From Hyphomicrobium_A sp964622715 (GTDB lineage: Bacteria; Pseudomonadota; Alphaproteobacteria; Rhizobiales; Hyphomicrobiaceae), in assembly GCA_964622715.1 (NCBI GenBank), contig CAZURR010000011.1:1-43019 (forward strand): DNA of 43,019 bases. The letters are read 5' to 3'. How positions within the stretch are numbered: position 1 is the first letter of the stretch; each line of letters begins with the position of its first letter. Under the pieces are notes generated by a model. That model had not been told where the DNA came from, made no database searches, and was given only the letters and a program-made list of their open reading frames with translations. Positions 24,938-33,250 of the stretch are shown piece by piece. Position numbers and translations under genes: made by a program.

Positions 24938-25350
24938 CCGGCCTCTAAATGAGAATATTCTGGGCTATTTCGCGGGGCATCCTTATCGCTTTGGACCCCC
25001 GAATCGCATGTCTATTAGTGCAAGCTACATACCGCCCAGAGCGCACCCCGAATAGGGCAAAGCCCAGCGATTGAGCCATCCCATCGTGCCACAGGCGTGT
25101 TGCATTCCAATCACAATCCGTTCGGATAGCCCTTTGGGCCTGTCGAGTGTGCACTGCATAATAGCGTCGTCCACAAGTGCTGCATCCATATAGCGTTAGC
25201 TGCGTTGCCCTCCGGCAGGGACTCAACCACCATCACCACTGATTCCGTTCAAAGTTCGCTCTGTGAACAGCGGTGCACGCACTTCCAGAGTCCGCCAGAT
25301 CGGACCCAATTCGTTCCGCGTTCCCAACACCAAACTCTTTGGATGCCACA
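24938..25350. promoter_or_regulatory. Divergent control region between glmU and a SPOR gene
   Basis: These 413 bases carry no reading frame with the composition of a gene. A possible minus-strand frame at 24945-25226 starts at TTG without a ribosome site and resembles nothing I know. The stretch must hold the glmU promoter and that of the divergent SPOR gene. The only distinctive element is the palindrome AGAATATTCT at 24952-24961 near the glmU start. No riboswitch-like fold is evident by eye. Confidence 0.5.
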
Positions 25351-26250
25351 ATGTCCTTGCCGCAGCCTCCCATATCCACGAAGCGCAAAACCCTGACCGC
25401 CTATGTCTCGATCTGGGTCGTCCTTGCTGGTTTTGCCTTGGCTTATCTGACGCTTCTCGGCTTGCGCCCCGATGCGCTAGCCGGACTAAGCCCCGCTGGG
25501 GACGCCGATCCGAACGTGGTCGCCTTGCAGCGCGATGTAACGCGCGCGCTCGCCGATCTCGACCCGCTGCGCAATACACTGGGCGAGATGAAAGCGGACG
25601 TGGCCAACCTAAAAACGGGATTTCGGGCGGCCAAGGATCGCGACGTGCAATTGGCCAAACGACTCATTGCTCTGGAACAACCATCGCCTGGGGTACAAGA
25701 TAACGTGTCGGCCCAAACGAACGACTCGACGGCTCCCGTTGCACCGCGGCCAACACCCATAAACCGGAAGGGAGCGGGCGCGGCGGCAAACCCGCAGGTG
25801 CTCAACGCCAATCCAATCGACACGGCCAGCGTATCGCGCCAGGCGGCCGCACCTACCGCGACCCCACCGTCGACCGTGGCGCCTGTGGCGGCGAAACTGA
25901 CCCCCGCAAAGAAGAAGGAGCCGGTCAAAGCGCCCGTCAAAAAGGTAGCTGCGACAATGGCACCGGCCAAAGAGCCGCCGAAAGCGGTCGGCGTGCAACT
26001 TGCAACCGGACCCTCATTGGCCTCGCTACAGCTGAACTGGAGCGTTCTGACCGATCGCAACAAGGACGCGTTAGGACACTTGCAGCCGCGCTACACCACA
26101 CGAGGCAAGCAAAGCAACCCAGCCTATGATCTTGTTGCCGGTCCGCTGGGCAGCACGCAACAGGCAGAGATCGTCTGCAAAGTTCTGAGTGACAGAGGCC
26201 ATGCCTGCAAAGTTGGCGCCTATCGCGGCAACGTTCTGCCGCCGACGTAA
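25351..26250 (+). CDS. Membrane-anchored SPOR-like domain protein
   Basis: A 299-residue type II membrane protein: a short cytoplasmic N terminus (MSLPQPPISTKRK), a transmembrane helix at residues about 14-36 (TLTAYVSIWVVLAGFALAYL), a coiled-coil stretch (LQRDVTRALADLDPLRNTLG, residues about 55-105), a long Ala/Pro/Lys-rich periplasmic linker, and a C-terminal SPOR-like domain (residues about 212-295) with GVQLATGPSLASLQLNWSVL, YDLVAGPLGSTQQAEIVC and a Cys pair. SPOR domains recognise septal peptidoglycan, so a divisome or cell-wall role is likely but unproven. ATG 25351 is chosen since the cationic N terminus then leads directly to the helix; the ribosome site is weak, and an in-frame ATG at 25273 would add 26 residues. 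It is convergent with the zinc metallopeptidase genes. Confidence 0.78.
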   Translation: MSLPQPPISTKRKTLTAYVSIWVVLAGFALAYLTLLGLRPDALAGLSPAGDADPNVVALQRDVTRALADLDPLRNTLGEMKADVANLKTGFRAAKDRDVQLAKRLIALEQPSPGVQDNVSAQTNDSTAPVAPRPTPINRKGAGAAANPQVLNANPIDTASVSRQAAAPTATPPSTVAPVAAKLTPAKKKEPVKAPVKKVAATMAPAKEPPKAVGVQLATGPSLASLQLNWSVLTDRNKDALGHLQPRYTTRGKQSNPAYDLVAGPLGSTQQAEIVCKVLSDRGHACKVGAYRGNVLPPT

Positions 26251-26260
26251 GGCCGGACAA

Positions 26261-26277
26261 GCTCTTCGATCAAGAGC
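26261..26277. terminator. Weak hairpin between convergent genes
   Basis: GCTCTT-CGATC-AAGAGC, six-bp stem, between the SPOR gene stop (26250) and the metallopeptidase stop (26287). There is no proper T-tract on either side, so it is only a possible terminator. Confidence 0.3.
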
Positions 26278-26286
26278 AATCTTGCT

Positions 26287-27108
26287 TTAGAGATCTGGCG
26301 TCCGGAACGTATTGCACGCGCGCAGATTCCCGCTTTCCAGCCCGCGCATAAACCAACGAGTGCGTTGCTGCGATGTGCCATGAACCCCCGCGGCCCGCCG
26401 GGGCGTTCGATCATCCATAGACGGTCGTCCGCCAAGGCTCTCGTCGCCTATCGTCTTAAGTGCGGCCATGATGTCGACTTTAAAGCGCCTGGAGTTGCTC
26501 CAGGATTTGCTTGCGCGGATCCATACGCCTGCCAAACAGTCGGCTTCAAGTTCAAAGCGGCGTATCGCGTCGACCATGTTGTCTGGGTCGGAACGGATCA
26601 TACCCTTCAAGAAACGGAATCGTCCGTGCAGGTTCTGAATGTGGTGGCCAATTTCGTGACCAACGAGAAAGGTGATGCCGGCACCACCGTGAGTCCCTAG
26701 CTTGACCAACAGCCGGTCGGCCGCCTCCGTGCCAATAAAGACCGTCCGGTTACCGCTGCAGTAGACCGGCCCCTCACCTGCATATAGCCCATAGCAATTC
26801 ATCGGTGATAGGCGATCAACAAACCTCAGATCGACCGCGTCAATCTCTATCGCTCTGGCGCGGATCAGCCCTTTCCAAGTGGTGACAGCGTCTTCCCAGG
26901 CGCGAAAAACGACGGCCCGCAGTCGTAGATCTCGCGACGACGTTCCGCCTTCGGCTGCAATACCGGCAGCGGCAGTCATCGGTGCTGGGACGTGGTTGTC
27001 ACCGCTGAACCGCTTAGAGCTGTCTTCGGCCCAAGCAGCCGCGCTCCCCGCTGCCGCACCCACGATGGCGGCGAAGATGATGCCCCGCAATGAAGTGGTC
27101 TGCCTCAT
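26287..27108 (-). CDS. Secreted neutral zinc metallopeptidase (YpfJ family), paralog 1
   Basis: A 273-residue member of the putative neutral zinc metallopeptidase family (YpfJ-like). A signal peptide covers residues 1-27 (IIFAAIVGAAAGSAAAWAE), so the protein is probably periplasmic. The zincin motif HEIGHH is at residues 151-156, with the downstream third ligand context FELEADCLAGVW (185-196). A Cys pair at 105 and 117 (MNCYGL, VYCSGN) and the C-terminal ACNTF are shared with the neighbouring paralog, suggesting a disulfide. The region around GIGTEAADRLLVKLG is divergent from the family. It is 72 bases downstream of paralog 2 on the same strand, evidently a tandem duplication. Substrates are unknown. 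Confidence 0.85.
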   Translation of the reverse strand: MRQTTSLRGIIFAAIVGAAAGSAAAWAEDSSKRFSGDNHVPAPMTAAAGIAAEGGTSSRDLRLRAVVFRAWEDAVTTWKGLIRARAIEIDAVDLRFVDRLSPMNCYGLYAGEGPVYCSGNRTVFIGTEAADRLLVKLGTHGGAGITFLVGHEIGHHIQNLHGRFRFLKGMIRSDPDNMVDAIRRFELEADCLAGVWIRASKSWSNSRRFKVDIMAALKTIGDESLGGRPSMDDRTPRRAAGVHGTSQQRTRWFMRGLESGNLRACNTFRTPDL

Positions 27109-27180
27109 GACACAACCCGCTTGCCTGGCTACTTCGCGTTCGCCCTGGACTTTTGCGGTTAGGTCCGCAACCTCTCTAAC

Positions 27181-28161
27181 TCAAAGACTGCTCGTATTGA
27201 AGGTATCACAGGCTGCAATTTCGCCGCTTTTAAGGCCTTTGCTAAACCACCGAACGCGCTGGGCCGAACTGCCGTGCGTAAAAGCGTCAGGAACGACGTG
27301 CCCCTGTGTGCTCCTTTGCATCATATCGTCGCCGATTTGGCTGGCCGCGTTCATTCCTTCCTCAACGTCACCCGGCTCAAGCCTGTCCTTGATCTGATCG
27401 TTGAGATGAGCCCATACGCCAGCGAGGCAGTCGGCCTGCAACTCCATGCGCACCTGTAGTGCGTTGGCGCTTGTTGTATCCATGGAGCCCTTCAGCTCCT
27501 GCACCTTGTCGGCAATCCCAAGCAGCTTTTGAACATGGTGGCCGACCTCGTGCGCAATCACATAAGCCTGCGCAAAATCTCCTGGCGCATCGAAACGACG
27601 CTTGAGCTCGTTGTAAAACGCCAAATCAATATAAATCCGTCGGTCGACGGGGCAGTAGAACGGGCCCATTGCGGAAACGCCTACGCCGCATGCAGTGCGC
27701 GTCGCACCAGAGAACAGCACCATGCGCGGCTCGGTGTAACTCCGCCCGAAACCTCGGAATACTCGTTTCCAGACATCCTCGGTATCAGCGAGAACCTGCG
27801 AGACGAACCGCTTCATGTCGTCCGCGCTCTGCGTCGTTTGCCGCCCACCCGGAAGCCCCGGGATTTCCGAATAGGGGCGCCTGATTGGATCTTGCGTACT
27901 TCGCGGCTCCGAACGCGGCAACTGCGGCACTTGGGAATGCTGCCCAGGCCCCTGAGTAAAGAGGTCGAGCGGATTAACCCCAAAGAGCAGCAGAATTCCG
28001 CCAATGATCAGCAGTGAAGTGAGGCTAATTCCCCGCCCCCCAATTGGAATTTGAATAGGCCGTCCTCTACGACCGCCCATGGGAAAGCGAAATATCGGCC
28101 CGCGTTGGCCGCGCCGGTCCTCAACATTGCCGCTCTCGCGGTCGTCCCGTCCGTAACGCAT
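27181..28161 (-). CDS. Membrane-anchored neutral zinc metallopeptidase (YpfJ family), paralog 2
   Basis: A 326-residue protein with the standard YpfJ layout: a basic, Gly/Arg-rich cytoplasmic N terminus (MRYGRDDRESGN, then GGRRGRP), one transmembrane helix at residues about 46-63 (SLTSLLIIGGILLLFGVNPL), a Pro-rich linker, and the peptidase domain. The zinc motif HEVGHH is at 204-209 and ELQADCLAGVW at 240-250 supplies the third ligand. TACGVGVSAMGPFYCPVDRRIYID (conserved family block) contains a Cys pair at 158 and 170. The catalytic domain should face the periplasm. This copy keeps the family consensus better than paralog 1 and is likely the parental gene. No clear promoter is visible in the 205 bases upstream. 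Confidence 0.9.
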   Translation of the reverse strand: MRYGRDDRESGNVEDRRGQRGPIFRFPMGGRRGRPIQIPIGGRGISLTSLLIIGGILLLFGVNPLDLFTQGPGQHSQVPQLPRSEPRSTQDPIRRPYSEIPGLPGGRQTTQSADDMKRFVSQVLADTEDVWKRVFRGFGRSYTEPRMVLFSGATRTACGVGVSAMGPFYCPVDRRIYIDLAFYNELKRRFDAPGDFAQAYVIAHEVGHHVQKLLGIADKVQELKGSMDTTSANALQVRMELQADCLAGVWAHLNDQIKDRLEPGDVEEGMNAASQIGDDMMQRSTQGHVVPDAFTHGSSAQRVRWFSKGLKSGEIAACDTFNTSSL

Positions 28162-28366
28162 ACATCGCTCCCGGTTTGCCTTAGACCGTGGGCTCAGGTC
28201 TCTATCCGTTCACGCCATAGTGCACGGGGAGCCCTCGTTGTGGCAAGAACCCGGCCGGCATAGCCAGGAAGGCCACTTCTATTCGTTTAGGAGTTCACGG
28301 GCTCGGAGGCGCCGGTACTGGAAGCCCGCTCATTTGTTACCAGTTCCGCGACATTCGATTTTTGTA

Positions 28367-28669
28367 TTAGGCGGAGCCCGAACCGGTGACCATCTCGTAG
28401 GTCAGCACGCGCCGCAAGCTGATCCATGGGTCGGTGAGGACACGGAACTCGGCATAATGGGGCAACTCGCGATGGGCATCATAGGCTGCCTCATCGGCGA
28501 AAACTTCGTAGAGCAGAAAGGCAGATGCCTCCACGGGATCAAGGCAAACCTCGTAGCGTTGACAGCCAGCCTCACGATCGAGGCTGGTCGAGGCATGTTG
28601 CAGCAGCGCCCGGCGCAACGTGTCTTGGCGCCCGCGCTTAGCCTCTAGGAATACGACCACCACATACAT
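28367..28669 (-). CDS. Antibiotic biosynthesis monooxygenase (ABM) fold protein
   Basis: A 100-residue dimeric alpha+beta barrel protein of the ABM family, which in characterised members carries out cofactor-free oxygenation of quinol-like substrates, as in YgiN. The pattern is plain: an N-terminal strand MYVVVVFLEAKRGRQDTLRR, then LDREAGCQRYEVC, then FLLYEVFADEAAYDAHRELP with the conserved Tyr/His-bearing helix and HYAEF. It is the full family length. It sits alone between an unrecognised plus-strand gene and the metallopeptidases, 205 bases from the latter on the same strand. The physiological substrate cannot be told. Confidence 0.85.
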   Translation of the reverse strand: MYVVVVFLEAKRGRQDTLRRALLQHASTSLDREAGCQRYEVCLDPVEASAFLLYEVFADEAAYDAHRELPHYAEFRVLTDPWISLRRVLTYEMVTGSGSA

Positions 28670-28821
28670 GCCGCGCTACCCGACCTTTTGGCGACGTCAG
28701 CCTGCCCTCATGACCACGTCGTCTAGGGCAGACAATCGCAACGTCAGTTCATGTGGGCAACCCTTAACCATTCGTAAACTCCTTTGGCTAACATTGGATT
28801 AACGATCCACGAGAGCGCTCC

Positions 28822-29313
28822 ATGGACGCATTTTTAAGCCCCGACCGCCCGGCGTCGAGCCTCGATGATGCGTGCAATGACACCGGCCGCACAGCATTTT
28901 GCGGGCCATATGTGCTGGCTGCCATCACCGGCTACCCCATCAGCACAATCGAAGATGTAATCCGGAATGCGCGCAAATCACGGCGCAAAACGGTCATCAA
29001 AGGCACAGACGCCGATGAGGTCGAGGCCGCCCTTGCAGCATTCGACTACACCATGACGCTCAAAGAAAACTTCATGAACCGTCCAAGGAAAGAACGCCCG
29101 ACTCTGTGGAGTTGGATGCAGAAGCCGCGCAACGTTTGGGCGCACTACATCCTCGCCGTGCACAAAGGCAAGGAAGGCCATTGGATTCTCGTGAAGGGGG
29201 TCAAAATGTGCGACACGTTTACGGAAGGTCGATGGACCTTCGTGGTCGATGGACCGCATCGCGGTGCGCGCATCATGGAAATCTTCGAGGTGCGTAAATC
29301 CCTTGCCGCGTGA
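28822..29313 (+). CDS. Unrecognised protein, possibly with a papain-like Cys/His/Asp triad
   Basis: A 163-residue soluble protein with no signal peptide or membrane helix, starting at ATG 28822. I do not recognise the family. A Cys at the start of a likely helix (FCGPYVLAAITG, C27) followed by ISTIEDVIRNARKSRRK resembles the nucleophile helix of C39-like/papain-like cysteine peptidases. Further on, a strand with His (WAHYILAVHKG, H108 and H114; then GHWILVKG, H120) and a VVDGPHRG turn (D143) would supply the His and Asp in the right order for that fold. This is pattern reasoning, not a family match; a phage- or toxin-related protein or a non-catalytic fold is possible. Codon use is like its neighbours. 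It stands alone, 152 bases from the ABM gene start on the other strand. Confidence 0.65.
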   Translation: MDAFLSPDRPASSLDDACNDTGRTAFCGPYVLAAITGYPISTIEDVIRNARKSRRKTVIKGTDADEVEAALAAFDYTMTLKENFMNRPRKERPTLWSWMQKPRNVWAHYILAVHKGKEGHWILVKGVKMCDTFTEGRWTFVVDGPHRGARIMEIFEVRKSLAA

Positions 29314-29463
29314 AGCGATGCAACGTCAAATTTAGGCGTATTGCGACTCTGACCTTATCACGCGCTCGCGTTGTGTCCTTGCTTGCGTTATCTCCTCGCA
29401 ATCTGTAAGCAGCGGCATGAGGATCTCGTCCTTACGACGTCCGTCTCGATCGAGGGACACGCC

Positions 29464-29628
29464 ATGACATTCTCGATAATCGTGATGATCTTGATGGTTC
29501 TCGCCGTCATTGCCATGTTGCCCATTTGGCCCTGGAGCCGTGGCTGGGGCTACCATAATTCCGCCGCTCTTGGCTTGATCACGGTGGTGGTTTTGATCAA
29601 CGCTACGCTGACCCACTATGCGTTTTAG
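29464..29628 (+). CDS. Small DUF3309-family membrane protein
   Basis: A 54-residue protein with two hydrophobic helices (TFSIIVMILMVLAVIAML and LGLITVVVLINATL) joined by PIWPWSRGWGYHNSA, the hallmark PxWPxSRGWGY turn of DUF3309, a family of tiny inner membrane proteins of unknown function in proteobacteria. The ATG at 29464 has GAGGG seven bases upstream, and the upstream part of the open frame has no family resemblance. It ends six bases before the convergent efp stop codon. Confidence 0.85.
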   Translation: MTFSIIVMILMVLAVIAMLPIWPWSRGWGYHNSAALGLITVVVLINATLTHYAF

Positions 29629-29634
29629 GCTGGC

Positions 29635-30204
29635 TTAATCCTTAGCGCGTTCCACGTAAGAACCGTCTGCCGTCATGACGACGACGCGCGTCCCGGCCGA
29701 GATGTGCGGCGGAACCATGATCTTCACGCCATTCGACAGCAGCGCCGGCTTGTAAGACGATGACGCTGTCTGGCCTTTGACAACCGGGTCGGCCTCCACA
29801 ATTTCCAGCGACACGCGCTGCGGCAACTCAACCGCGATGGGATTGCCATCGTGCATTGAGATTGTCACCGTCATGCCTTCTTGAAGATAGACGGCAGAAT
29901 CGCCGATGACGTCCTTGGATACGGAAACTTGGTCGTACGTCTCCGGGTGCATGAAGGTGTAGCCCATATCGTCCTCGTAAAGGTAGTTGTACTCCTTATC
30001 ATCGAGGTAGGCGCGTTCGACCTGGTCGGTGGTGCGGTAGCGCTCGACCACCTTTACGCCGTCTGCGATGCGCCGCATCTCCAGATGCGTGACGGGCGTA
30101 CCCTTGCCGGGATGGATATTCTCAGCATTGAGTACCACGGCGAGCTTGCCATCGAGATCAAGCACATTGCCCTTGCGTACCGAGCTGGCGATAACCTTTG
30201 GCAC
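29635..30204 (-). CDS. efp: Elongation factor P
   Basis: A 189-residue translation factor that relieves ribosome stalling at polyproline motifs by binding between the P and E sites. It has three domains: the KOW-like N-terminal domain (residues 1-64) and two OB domains (about 65-128 and 130-187), ending SYVERAKD. The modification loop is NIHPGKGTP with the target lysine at K34, as expected for (R)-beta-lysylation. This agrees with epmA, which is divergently transcribed 154 bases away, and epmB downstream of epmA. Its promoter must lie in 30205-30358, shared with epmA. Confidence 0.98.
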   Translation of the reverse strand: MPKVIASSVRKGNVLDLDGKLAVVLNAENIHPGKGTPVTHLEMRRIADGVKVVERYRTTDQVERAYLDDKEYNYLYEDDMGYTFMHPETYDQVSVSKDVIGDSAVYLQEGMTVTISMHDGNPIAVELPQRVSLEIVEADPVVKGQTASSSYKPALLSNGVKIMVPPHISAGTRVVVMTADGSYVERAKD

Positions 30205-30358
30205 TTAGCGTTCTCCATGTTGCGGGACTGGCGCGAAGCACGTGACGCATTGGCGCAGTCGAAAGGCGGGGTTTCTTGGGGGTTCTCATACTCCATTCAA
30301 GCGCAAAACGCCAAGCATGAGGGTGAAAGTGTCAACGCCCTGTGCTCCAATCACTTTT

Positions 30359-31408
30359 ATGGATCGAGTGTCGAATCAAAAACCTTGGTGGAACCGGGAC
30401 TCGCATCAAGACCGGCAACCGTTTTTGATGTCGCGCGGGGGCATCAGGACGGCCGTGCGCACTTGGTTCGAGGCGCAAGGTTTCACCGAGGTCGAAACCG
30501 GCTGCCTACAGACCTCCCCCGGAAATGAGGCGCACCTGCACGCCTTCCAGACGGAGCTCATTGGCAACGACCAACGTCGACAACGCCTCTATCTCCACAC
30601 CTCCCCCGAGCTTGCGTGCAAGAAATTGTTAGCTGCTGGAGAAAAGAAAATTTTCTCATTGGGGCCGGTGTTCCGCAACCGTGAGCGCGGACCATTGCAC
30701 ACACCCGAGTTCACCATGCTCGAGTGGTATCGAGCCGACGCGCCCTATGACGACGTGATGGCTGATTGCAGAGCCCTTCTTGAGATCGCCGCCGATGTTA
30801 CCGAGACGAGCCAGTGGAACTGGCGCACGGCCGCGTGTGATCCCCGCCAGGACGCGGAGCGCAGGACAGTTGCAGAGGCCTTCGAACAGCTTGCCGGTAT
30901 TGATGTGCTCGCCACAGTAAACGCAGATGGGCCAGATCGCGACGCACTCGCCGCGCAAGCCACGGCCGCCGGGATCAAGGTGAAGGACAATGATACCTGG
31001 TCAGACATCTTTTCACGCATCGTCGTGACGATCGAGCCGCGCTTGGGAGTTGGCGCTCCGACACTGCTCACCGAGTATCCGACTGTTGAGGCCGCGCTTG
31101 CGCTAACCTGCATACACGATGCACGTGTTGCAGAGCGCTTTGAGCTTTATTGCTGCGGGGTCGAGCTTGCAAATGGCTTCGGCGAGCTGACGGACCCAGA
31201 GGAGCAACGCCGCCGGCTCAATGCTGAGATGGCAAAAAAGGAAGCCCGTTATGGCGAACGCTACCCGCTGGACGAAGACTTCCTCTCTGCGCTTTCACAC
31301 ATGCCGCCAGCCTCAGGCTGCGCCATGGGTTTTGATCGTCTGGTGATGCTGGCAACCGGTGCTACCCGCATCGAACAGGTGCTCTGGACGCCGCTTCCCG
31401 ATGCCTAA
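30359..31408 (+). CDS. epmA: EF-P--(R)-beta-lysine ligase EpmA (PoxA/GenX)
   Basis: A 349-residue paralog of the class II lysyl-tRNA synthetase catalytic core lacking the anticodon-binding domain; it activates (R)-beta-lysine and joins it to EF-P K34. The start at ATG 30359 gives the family N terminus (WWNRDSHQDRQPFLMSRGGI, residues about 9-28). Class II motifs: motif 1 in the FTEVETGCLQTSPGNEAHL region, motif 2 FSLGPVFRNRERGPLHTPEFTMLEW, and motif 3 ASGCAMGFDRLVML near the C terminus. VELANGFGELTDPEEQ, the conserved substrate-binding segment, is intact. ATG 30242 in the same frame would add a tail unlike the family. A membrane protein gene on the other strand and then epmB follow. Confidence 0.95.
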   Translation: MDRVSNQKPWWNRDSHQDRQPFLMSRGGIRTAVRTWFEAQGFTEVETGCLQTSPGNEAHLHAFQTELIGNDQRRQRLYLHTSPELACKKLLAAGEKKIFSLGPVFRNRERGPLHTPEFTMLEWYRADAPYDDVMADCRALLEIAADVTETSQWNWRTAACDPRQDAERRTVAEAFEQLAGIDVLATVNADGPDRDALAAQATAAGIKVKDNDTWSDIFSRIVVTIEPRLGVGAPTLLTEYPTVEAALALTCIHDARVAERFELYCCGVELANGFGELTDPEEQRRRLNAEMAKKEARYGERYPLDEDFLSALSHMPPASGCAMGFDRLVMLATGATRIEQVLWTPLPDA

Positions 31409-31445
31409 CCCGAAAAGGTGATTGGTCAGTATTTGGTTTGCGCGC

Positions 31446-31838
31446 TTAGGCGCGGCGATCCAGTAGAATGGACGCGTGTGTTCGCCCGGTGACGCGCGGC
31501 AATCCAGCGACATAGCAAATGCCCCAGGCGAAGTCGGTGATCGCAAACAGCACAGTCGCCAACACGCCCAGATACGTAAATCCGTAGGCGATCAGAATCA
31601 GCACCGCGAGAAAACGCAAAAGGGCTTCCCAGTAAATGAATGAGGCGAAGTGCTTCACATCGCGAGAGCTCAGTATGAGTACGGCCGAGGTATACCAAAG
31701 AAACGCCGCGGCAACCCAAGGCCAGAAGGGGTTCGGAATTTGCATCCCGAGAAATTGGTTGATCGGCGGTGTGATGAGTATGATGCCAAGGCCAATATTC
31801 CAAATCCCGGACCGGAAGACCAAACGACCGAACGCCAT
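31446..31838 (-). CDS. Four-helix integral membrane protein of unknown function
   Basis: A 130-residue inner membrane protein with about four helices: residues 5-25 (FRSGIWNIGLGIILITPPI), 36-57 (FWPWVAAAFLWYTSAVLIL), 70-90 and 94-115. The ATG at 31838 has GGAGGG at 31851-31846 with seven bases of spacing; a TTG five codons upstream is less likely. A short basic C terminus (HASILLDRRA) follows. I do not recognise a family. It sits between epmA and epmB on the opposite strand and so interrupts what could otherwise be an epmA-epmB operon; a link to EF-P is not implied by sequence. Confidence 0.7.
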   Translation of the reverse strand: MAFGRLVFRSGIWNIGLGIILITPPINQFLGMQIPNPFWPWVAAAFLWYTSAVLILSSRDVKHFASFIYWEALLRFLAVLILIAYGFTYLGVLATVLFAITDFAWGICYVAGLPRVTGRTHASILLDRRA

Positions 31839-32071
31839 TGCTGTGCCCTCCAAGAATTAGCCGCCTTTGATGCGATAACCCGCAAGCGCATACGATGCTA
31901 CGTTCGCGCAAGCTCAATTGGAAGTTCGGCTCCGGTCACGACACGACGCGGCCATCCCCCGAGTGAGGCCCGCTCGATGCAGATGAGTGGAGGCAACCTG
32001 TACATGCGCGCCACTCACGATCCTGATCGTTGCTCTGGACACCGCCGCGAAAACCAGGCCAATAGAGGCGC

Positions 32072-33160
32072 ATGACAGCCTTCCGCCAGACCTTGAAGAC
32101 GGCAAGCGACCTGGCTGACGCTGGGCTTGTGACGGACGAAGCCGCCGAGGACATTGCGCGCGTCGCCCAGCGCTATGCGGTGGCGATCCCGCCCGCTATG
32201 GCCGCTCTCATTGACCCGGCCGACGCAAACGACCCCATCGCACGCCAGTTCATCCCGGATGTGCGCGAACTTAACCGGCATCCATCGGAAGATGCAGATC
32301 CCATCGGCGATGACGCAAAAAGCCCGGTGCCGGGCATTGTGCACCGTTGCCCCGACCGGGTCTTGCTTAAGCTCGTCAGCGTTTGCCCCCTCTACTGTCG
32401 CTTCTGCTTTCGCCGCGAAATGGTCGGTCCCGGCAAGAGTACAGCGCTTTCCAACGTCGAGCTTACCGCAGCCCTCACTTACGTTCGCGAACACGCCGAG
32501 ATCTGGGAAGTGATCCTCACTGGCGGCGACCCGTTCGTGCTGTCGCCGCGCCGGATCGCGGAGGTCACGGCCGCGCTCAGCGAGATCTCTCACGTCAAGG
32601 TTCTTCGCTGGCACACGCGCGTTCCGGCCGCGGCGCCCGAGCGCGTGACCAATGAGCTCACCGCAGCGCTACGATCGCCCACGAAGACCGTATACGTGGC
32701 ACTCCACGCCAACCACCCGCGCGAAATGACGGCGATAGCCCGCACCGCATGCGCACACATCATCGACGCCGGGATCGCTATGGTGAGCCAGACCGTGCTG
32801 CTCAAAGGCGTCAACGATGACGCTGACACGCTCGAAGCGCTGATGCGCGCATTTGTTGAAGCGCGCGTGAAGCCCTACTACCTGCACCACGGCGATCTGG
32901 CGCCTGGTACCGCGCACTTCCGCACCACCATTGCCGAAGGCCAAGCCCTAATGCGCGCACTGCGAGTAAGGCTCTCCGGTCTCGCGCTGCCGACCTTTGT
33001 GCTAGATATTCCCGGCGCGTATGGAAAAGTGCCGATTGGTCCCGGCCATCTATCCAAAAGTCCTGCGTCTCCCGCTTATACGGTGCAAGATTCTCAAGGC
33101 CACAAGCATACTTACGAGGATTGCTGCGCCGGGCCGGCACATATACCCAAGGACACCTGA
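32072..33160 (+). CDS. epmB: EF-P (R)-beta-lysine forming aminomutase EpmB (lysine 2,3-aminomutase family)
   Basis: A 362-residue radical SAM, PLP-dependent enzyme of the KamA/EpmB group, which converts lysine to (R)-beta-lysine, the substrate of EpmA. The radical SAM cysteines are CPLYCRFC at C105, C109 and C112. The PLP-lysine is expected in the C-terminal PGAYGKVP motif at K319. Conserved surroundings (LTGGDPFVLS, RWHTRVPAAAPERVT, LHANHPREMT, KPYYLHHGDLAPGTAHFR) fit EpmB, and length is near the 340-residue enterobacterial protein, with about 30 extra C-terminal residues. Placement beside efp and epmA supports the EpmB assignment over a catabolic lysine 2,3-aminomutase. The molybdopterin enzyme starts 90 bases downstream. 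Confidence 0.92.
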   Translation: MTAFRQTLKTASDLADAGLVTDEAAEDIARVAQRYAVAIPPAMAALIDPADANDPIARQFIPDVRELNRHPSEDADPIGDDAKSPVPGIVHRCPDRVLLKLVSVCPLYCRFCFRREMVGPGKSTALSNVELTAALTYVREHAEIWEVILTGGDPFVLSPRRIAEVTAALSEISHVKVLRWHTRVPAAAPERVTNELTAALRSPTKTVYVALHANHPREMTAIARTACAHIIDAGIAMVSQTVLLKGVNDDADTLEALMRAFVEARVKPYYLHHGDLAPGTAHFRTTIAEGQALMRALRVRLSGLALPTFVLDIPGAYGKVPIGPGHLSKSPASPAYTVQDSQGHKHTYEDCCAGPAHIPKDT

Positions 33161-33250
33161 CCTGCCTTGCGCGTGCCTCTGACCTAGGTCAGACTGCCGC
33201 ACCAATAAAAAGGCAAGTGCCGTCCGAAAGTCGCCACGGGAGAAAACGCG

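Noticed and set aside
24945..25226. Possible small minus-strand gene upstream of glmU
   Set aside because: TTG start without ribosome site, unusual composition and no known pattern; the region is better read as a divergent promoter.
25443..26063. 206-codon minus-strand frame over the SPOR-like gene
   Set aside because: It arises from the Ala/Pro-rich linker read backwards; low-complexity composition only.
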